DNA from: Methanobrevibacter sp.
GTDB lineage: Archaea > Methanobacteriota > Methanobacteria > Methanobacteriales > Methanobacteriaceae
Direction of reading: 5' to 3'
Assembly (NCBI GenBank): GCA_016838945.1
Contig: JADLKP010000100.1
Location: 1-7,949, forward strand
DNA: 7,949 bases
The notes under the pieces were generated by a model that was given only the letters and a program-made list of their open reading frames with translations, was not told the DNA's origin and searched no databases. Shown piece after piece: positions 4,730 to 7,949 of this stretch. Position numbers and translations under genes: made by a program. The stretch's first letter is position 1. Each line of letters begins with the position of its first letter.

Positions 4730-5025
4730 ATTATCACCTCATAATGAAAAATCGCTATTAAGTATGAAAAAATAAATCATATGAAATATCCTATTTTTCA
4801 AAAATAGTATGTAAATTAAAGTATAAAAGCTTTACTAAAATTTAAAGTAAATATTTCAATTTTAAAGCAATTTAAGAAATTTAATAAAAAAATAAACCAT
4901 ATATAACTATTTAAAAAAAGTTTGAAAATTTACAAATGAATTTAAATTGCAATTTTTTATGATAAAATAATTAATGAAAAGCCAAATTATATCTTTTCAT
5001 CAATAGGAACAACCATCTCCAATTT
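4730..5025 (-). promoter_or_regulatory. Intergenic region with the probable promoter of the HEPN pair
   Basis: The minus strand contains TTTTATACTTT (TATA-like core at 4821-4827), the same core TTTATAC as the first SseB promoter. Transcription would start near 4798, giving a leader of about 70 nt that contains a small hairpin CTATTTT, TCA, AAAATAG (4791-4807). The leader ends in AGGTGAT before the TTG start. The rest (about 4840-5025) is very AT-rich; I see no gene in it, and it should hold the end of the cyclo-ligase transcript. Confidence 0.35.
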
Positions 5026-5658
5026 CTAAATTCTAATAATCTCATCAGTGCTGACAATCATGTTCAATTTCCTGTCATGGCCTTCCATTGGAACATGCTC
5101 AACCAACTGAAATGGATGGATGGTGGTTACTAAAGGAGTGTTCTCATCAATCAGAGTCTTATTGAAAAGATCTTCGATTTCCCTATCTGCAAATCCTTTT
5201 CCCTTTCCAATTCTGTTTCCAAGCCTATCTACACCTACAGAACCTTCAACCACCATATCAATAGCTATTTCAAATGATTCCTCACCACCGAAATCAAAGA
5301 ATCTTGAACAATGCTTGAAAGCACCCTCTTTAGTTGACGCATCTTCCTCTTTTCCATTAAATTTATTTCCTTCCAAATAGAGATAGCCATGCTCAAGATT
5401 AGGGCTTGCCATAATCAGGTTCTTATTTTCCTTCAATGCAAGATATCTAACTGGAATCTGAGCAGAATCAGGACTGCAAAAAATAGTTTCTGATCGTTTC
5501 CATTCATCAGTACTTGCCAATAGCTCAGCTGCAATATCCTTACCCTTAAAATCAGGAATCTTGCCATAATCCCCATTAGGTCTAAGGGATTGTCCTTCCT
5601 TAAACAATTTATCATAAATTGATTTTCTAAGGGATTCCTTTTCTTTCTTTAAAGCCAT
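5026..5658 (-). CDS. 5-formyltetrahydrofolate cyclo-ligase family protein
   Basis: Members of this family convert 5-formyltetrahydrofolate plus ATP to 5,10-methenyltetrahydrofolate. The diagnostic motif is RIGKGKGFADREI (149-161), the nucleotide/substrate loop, in the FADRE form seen in archaeal and MTHFSD-like members rather than the classical YYDR. Also visible are a basic N-terminal helix (KKEKESLRKSIYDKL), TTIHPFQLVE (178-187), and the C-terminal strand LNMIVSTDEIIRI. Length, 210 residues, is normal. Methanobacteriales use tetrahydromethanopterin as the main C1 carrier, so the true substrate is open. The start ATG (5656-5658) has only a weak site (TGAT, 3 nt before), and the gene follows the 140-residue PsbP-like gene by 43 bp, suggesting one operon. 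Twelve in-frame codons follow the TAG stop, probably by chance. Confidence 0.85.
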   Translation of the reverse strand: MALKKEKESLRKSIYDKLFKEGQSLRPNGDYGKIPDFKGKDIAAELLASTDEWKRSETIFCSPDSAQIPVRYLALKENKNLIMASPNLEHGYLYLEGNKFNGKEEDASTKEGAFKHCSRFFDFGGEESFEIAIDMVVEGSVGVDRLGNRIGKGKGFADREIEDLFNKTLIDENTPLVTTIHPFQLVEHVPMEGHDRKLNMIVSTDEIIRI

Positions 5659-5701
5659 ATTATCAAAAAATAGAAAAAATTAATCTCCATTCACTGGAAC
5701 A

Positions 5702-6124
5702 TCATAGGAATTCTAAAGTCTTATACATCATCATAAACCCATCCTTATCAGGATTATCCTCTCCAAAAGCAAGGAAATTGAAGCTAAATGCATCCCTATC
5801 ATTGATTGTTGAGAGAGAATGAGTGTTTAAGATAGGTTCATGACTAGAATCCTTTGCAATGAGTTCATGAGTTTCCTTGTTTCCAATAATTGTCAAATGA
5901 GAATCCTCTACAATCAAACTGTCCTCTCTCGGAATGTCTTCAATGGCATTCTTAAGGTATTCTAAGGATAACCCTTCCTGCGGATACTTGAATATCATAA
6001 CTCTGCTGAATTTGCTGTCACAGTCAAGCACAGCTATGCAGTTTTCAATATCCTCTACATCAAGCAATTCCCAATTGTTTGGATATTTGAAAGTCAATTC
6101 ATCATTTTTAAATATATTAGACAT
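5702..6124 (-). CDS. PsbP/Mog1-like protein, cytoplasmic (second of a pair)
   Basis: This 140-residue protein shows the PsbP/Mog1-like (DUF1795-type) pattern: an N-terminal strand containing LTFKYPNNWELLD (10-22), followed by VMIFKYPQEG, then a helix LSLEYLKNAIEDI, and a late DAFSFNFLAFGE strand with an MMMYKTLEF end. It lacks a signal peptide, so it should act in the cytoplasm, unlike many exported PsbP-like proteins. It is clearly related in layout to the gene upstream (6259-6714) though diverged. The ATG follows AAAGGAG with a 7-nt gap. A 134-bp AT-rich spacer separates the two. The role of this family in methanogens is unknown to me. Confidence 0.6.
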   Translation of the reverse strand: MSNIFKNDELTFKYPNNWELLDVEDIENCIAVLDCDSKFSRVMIFKYPQEGLSLEYLKNAIEDIPREDSLIVEDSHLTIIGNKETHELIAKDSSHEPILNTHSLSTINDRDAFSFNFLAFGEDNPDKDGFMMMYKTLEFL

Positions 6125-6234
6125 TGTGAAACTCCTTTAAAAAATCAATAAAATAAAAAAAAAAATAGAATATTTCCCTAAATAAAGGAAAATGAATAAA
6201 TAAATAAAAAAATAAAATGCTTGAAAACAACCTG

Positions 6235-6269
6235 AAAAATATTTTGATCAAACTTTTTCTAAAAGTTTG
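6235..6269 (-). terminator. Hairpin overlapping the stop codon of the 151-residue gene
   Basis: CAAACTTTT (6249-6257), a 3-nt loop, and AAAAGTTTG (6261-6269) form a perfect 9-bp stem that includes the last codons and the TAG (6259-6261). On the minus strand a T-containing run follows (ATCAAAATATTTTT). It may be a partial terminator or a transcript-end stabiliser ahead of the downstream gene, which has its own Shine-Dalgarno site. Confidence 0.4.
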
Positions 6270-6714
6270 TTTTAAAGTTTGGAAATTCAATAGAATCCAT
6301 AATGGCCAAGTAATCATTATAAGCATATGGAAACTCTTTAAAGTGCATCAATTCAAATATATACATGCTTCCATCATTGATTAAGACAGAAGTGTTGTTT
6401 TCTAAGGTTTTTCCACCTTCTTCCGCACTTGTAATGATATTATACACAGCCATACCATTAAGGTTCAAGATTCTTGATTCAACAATGGTCCATCCTTGAG
6501 ACTCAAAGGTTTCCTTAAATGCATCTTCAATCTGTGCAACTGCAGTAACTTCACCAGCATCATTCTTGTATACTGTGATGGTGGAAGGGTTTTCTTCCAC
6601 AACCTTCACTAAAGCCTTAATACAATTTGGGCCGAGCATTTCCTTATTTTGCTCTTTCCAATTACTTAAATATCTGAATTTAATTCCTTCCTCATCAAAT
6701 TGGACTTCTTCCAT
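6259..6714 (-). CDS. PsbP/Mog1-like protein, cytoplasmic (first of a pair)
   Basis: This 151-residue protein begins with a strand and the conserved F-x-Y-x-x-N-W pattern (IKFRYLSNWKE, 11-21), matching TFKYPNNWEL in the downstream gene. It continues with STITVYK, a helix EDAFKETFESQGWTIVES (63-80), then MAVYNIITSAEEGG, SMYIFELMHF and a C-terminal YLAIMDSIEFPNF segment, as expected for the PsbP/Mog1-like fold. There is no signal peptide or membrane helix. The ATG (6712-6714) follows GGTGAT with 3 nt between, and a strong TATA box lies upstream. It is the first gene of a probable three-gene transcript with 5702-6124 and 5026-5658, although the 134-bp gap and the hairpin at its stop may lower downstream expression. 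Biological role unknown. Confidence 0.6.
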   Translation of the reverse strand: MEEVQFDEEGIKFRYLSNWKEQNKEMLGPNCIKALVKVVEENPSTITVYKNDAGEVTAVAQIEDAFKETFESQGWTIVESRILNLNGMAVYNIITSAEEGGKTLENNTSVLINDGSMYIFELMHFKEFPYAYNDYLAIMDSIEFPNFKTNF

Positions 6715-6717
6715 AGA

Positions 6718-6755
6718 ATCACCATTTTTGATACCCTAACAATAAACTATATAAA
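6718..6755 (-). promoter_or_regulatory. Promoter of the PsbP-like/cyclo-ligase cluster
   Basis: TTTATATA on the minus strand (6748-6755) is a textbook archaeal TATA box. Transcription about 26 nt downstream would start near 6726, leaving a leader of about 12 nt that contains only GGTGAT (6718-6723) before the ATG at 6714. Box, site and start agree closely. Confidence 0.65.
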
Positions 6756-6833
6756 TATGACGAATATTGAATTCTTTGATTAAATAGACTAAGGAAATAA
6801 AAGATTTGGATTAGAATTAAAAAATCAATCGGA

Positions 6834-7634
6834 TTATTCGCCGCTTTCAAGGAAATAATCTTCAGGAACCAATTCCTCTAACTGGTTATAAGCGTTTTTA
6901 GAGATGTTTGCCTTATGAATTTCAGGTTCTTTGACAATGGTCAATCCTCTGATTCTTCTTATGATACTGGTTTCCCCTAATTCCTTATTGATTTCATTGA
7001 TGGTAGCAGACAATGTCTTGTTTACGACTTCATCAAGCATGTTCCTATTGGTTCTGAGAATGATCTCAATGATTTCCTTATGCTTGTCTTCCCTTTCACG
7101 GAGTCTTGACAATTCGCTTGCATCAAAGCTCATCTTGGTCTTCAAGACATTCATGTCCTGCAATAATTCGATTCTCTCTTCATTTGATTCATTCAAATCC
7201 TTATTCAATTGCTTTATTTCAGTGTTCAAGTCATCGATGTCTCCATTCAATTTCTTGACTTCATCAATGAGAGAATTGGATTCCTCATCAGACAAGACAC
7301 TGCTGTTGATGTAATTGGCCTTTTCAATCTGAGACAATTTGGTGGTGAGCTCAAGATTGATGTTTTCCAATTCCTCAACCTTTGAAAAAAGAATCTTTTC
7401 CTTTGACTTCGCTTCCTTAAGATCATATTCTAATTTAACAACTGCTTCATCATCTGGGATTACCTCTAAAGTAGAAACTTCAATCTCAGAAGAAGCCTTC
7501 AAATCTTCATATTCCTGAGGGGTCAGAATGACAAAATCTCCCTCTTCAAGATTATGTTTTTTAACGTCTTCCTTACCAATTGTGAGACTAATATTACCTC
7601 TTGACTTATTAATTTTCCCAGTCTTGATAATCAT
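6834..7634 (-). CDS. Coiled-coil protein with an AbrB/SpoVT-like N-terminal domain
   Basis: This 266-residue protein begins with a short swapped-hairpin-like domain (about 2-40): TGKINKSRGNISLTIGKE followed by DVKKHNLEEGDFVIL, the classic pattern of an AbrB-type DNA-binding half-site domain. An acidic linker (48-65) leads to long coiled-coil helices (about 66-190) with repeated L, I and V heptads (KVEELENINLELTTKL, EIKQLNKDLNES, EERIELLQDMNVLKTK), broken near 108-122. The C-terminal part (190-266) has further helices and a basic patch IIRRIRG (224-230). I do not recognise the family as a whole. A dimeric DNA-binding or scaffolding protein is plausible. The ATG at 7632-7634 has no Shine-Dalgarno site and lies about 26 nt after a TATA box, predicting a leaderless mRNA. 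T-runs (complement of 6818-6824) follow the stop. Confidence 0.6.
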   Translation of the reverse strand: MIIKTGKINKSRGNISLTIGKEDVKKHNLEEGDFVILTPQEYEDLKASSEIEVSTLEVIPDDEAVVKLEYDLKEAKSKEKILFSKVEELENINLELTTKLSQIEKANYINSSVLSDEESNSLIDEVKKLNGDIDDLNTEIKQLNKDLNESNEERIELLQDMNVLKTKMSFDASELSRLREREDKHKEIIEIILRTNRNMLDEVVNKTLSATINEINKELGETSIIRRIRGLTIVKEPEIHKANISKNAYNQLEELVPEDYFLESGE

Positions 7635-7656
7635 ATTTAATAATATGTTTTATGTC

Positions 7657-7664
7657 TTTATAAA
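7657..7664 (-). promoter_or_regulatory. TATA box giving a leaderless transcript of the coiled-coil gene
   Basis: TTTATAAA at 7657-7664 is centred 26-27 nt from the A of the ATG at 7634, so transcription should start at or within a base or two of the start codon. The intervening bases contain no GGTGAT-type site. The box sequence is itself palindromic, so direction is set by the distance to the gene. Confidence 0.6.
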
Positions 7665-7949
7665 CCTTATTATAAAATTATTAGAAATTATTAGAAATTA
7701 TATAAAAATTAAAGCAATTTTATAATAAAAATCAAAAAATAAAAGAAAATTTGTGAAAAATAGCTGAAAATAAAAAAATTTTTCATGCCATGCATGAAAG
7801 AACATGAAATTTCATGCAAGAAGTACATGTAATAAAATCATGAAAAAATTATTATGATTTCTATGAAAATCTCTAATGGAGAAATTAAGAAAATAGTGAA
7901 AAAATAATTAAAAAATAATCAAAAATAAAAATTAAAAAAGGAAGTGATT
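7665..7949. promoter_or_regulatory. Divergent intergenic region with a cluster of CATG palindromes
   Basis: No gene is seen here. A 10-bp tandem repeat TTAGAAATTA occurs at 7681-7690 and 7691-7700. The notable part is 7781-7860: TTTCATGC, CAT, GCATGAAA (7781-7799); the perfect palindrome CATGAAATTTCATG (7803-7816); TACATGTA (7824-7831); TCATGA (7838-7843); and AAATCAT with ATGATTT (7836-7842, 7854-7860). CATG occurs seven times between 7784 and 7842. The first palindrome centres are spaced about 18-20 bp, near two helical turns. The cluster lies about 115 bp or more upstream of the coiled-coil promoter and about 100 bp upstream of the plus-strand gene expected past 7949, so it could control either. 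The repeats are seen; the operator role is inference. Confidence 0.6.
7940..7948 (+). promoter_or_regulatory. Ribosome binding site for a plus-strand gene beyond the window end
   Basis: GGAAGTGAT at the extreme right end matches the GTGAT/GGTGAT sites that sit 3-4 nt before start codons elsewhere in this window. A start codon would be expected at about 7952. This makes 7635-7949 a divergent promoter region. Nothing of the gene itself is visible. Confidence 0.5.

Noticed and set aside
4990..5025. Twelve in-frame codons (KLEMVVPIDEKI) after the TAG of the cyclo-ligase-like gene, hinting at readthrough or pyrrolysine
   Set aside because: A 12-codon open stretch is expected by chance, the protein already has a normal length and C-terminus, and pyrrolysine decoding is not known in Methanobacteriales.
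6117..6326. Hydrophobic 69-residue minus-strand ORF across the gap between the PsbP-like genes
   Set aside because: It overlaps the coding ends of two real genes in another frame, has no ribosome binding site, and its hydrophobicity comes from translating T-rich spacer DNA.
7528..7725. Plus-strand 65-residue ORF opposite the start of the coiled-coil gene
   Set aside because: It lies mostly antisense to a well-supported gene, lacks start signals, and ends in AT-rich intergenic sequence.
7781..7860. CRISPR array
   Set aside because: The repeated elements are palindromic half-sites of 7-8 bp without equal-length repeats or spacers, and no cas gene is nearby.

Overview
The window looks like part of a methanogenic archaeon of the Methanobacteriales, most likely close to Methanobrevibacter. 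The DNA is very AT-rich. Start codons (ATG, GTG or TTG) usually follow a GGTGAT-type Shine-Dalgarno site ending about 3 nt upstream, and several genes have archaeal TATA boxes about 25 nt before the expected transcript start. The proteins (rubrerythrin, a formyltetrahydrofolate cyclo-ligase-like protein, PsbP-like proteins, an AbrB-like coiled-coil protein) fit such an organism. The genus is inference; no rRNA or methanogenesis gene is present.

Left part (1-1250), minus strand: a small secreted protein with an exact 42-bp tandem duplication, then a RelE-like toxin preceded by a 38-residue ORF with its own TATA box, operator-like inverted repeat and ribosome binding site. The junction between these two ORFs is unusual (TAATG, then an in-frame TAG directly before the toxin GTG). 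Next come two tandem plus-strand SseB-like paralogues (1269-2244), followed by an imperfect tandem repeat.

Middle (2386-4740), minus strand: a Nudix hydrolase behind a previously unlisted 53-residue cysteine-containing membrane microprotein; rubrerythrin, with strongly biased codons, a hairpin terminator and four consecutive inverted repeats in its upstream region; and a two-gene unit made of a HEPN-domain protein and an uncharacterised partner, which resembles a toxin-antitoxin or RNA-targeting pair.

Right part (5026-7949): a probable minus-strand operon of two PsbP/Mog1-like paralogues and a cyclo-ligase-like protein, driven by a clear promoter at 6748-6755. Upstream lies a long coiled-coil protein with an AbrB-like N-terminus whose TATA spacing and lack of a Shine-Dalgarno site predict a leaderless mRNA. 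The last 315 bases are a probable divergent promoter region with seven CATG tetramers in 59 bp arranged as palindromes, ending in a Shine-Dalgarno site for a plus-strand gene just outside the window.

The best candidates for new biology are the HEPN pair, the rubrerythrin leader with its inverted repeats, the toxin junction, and the CATG palindrome cluster. Function calls are from reading motifs only; no searches were run.
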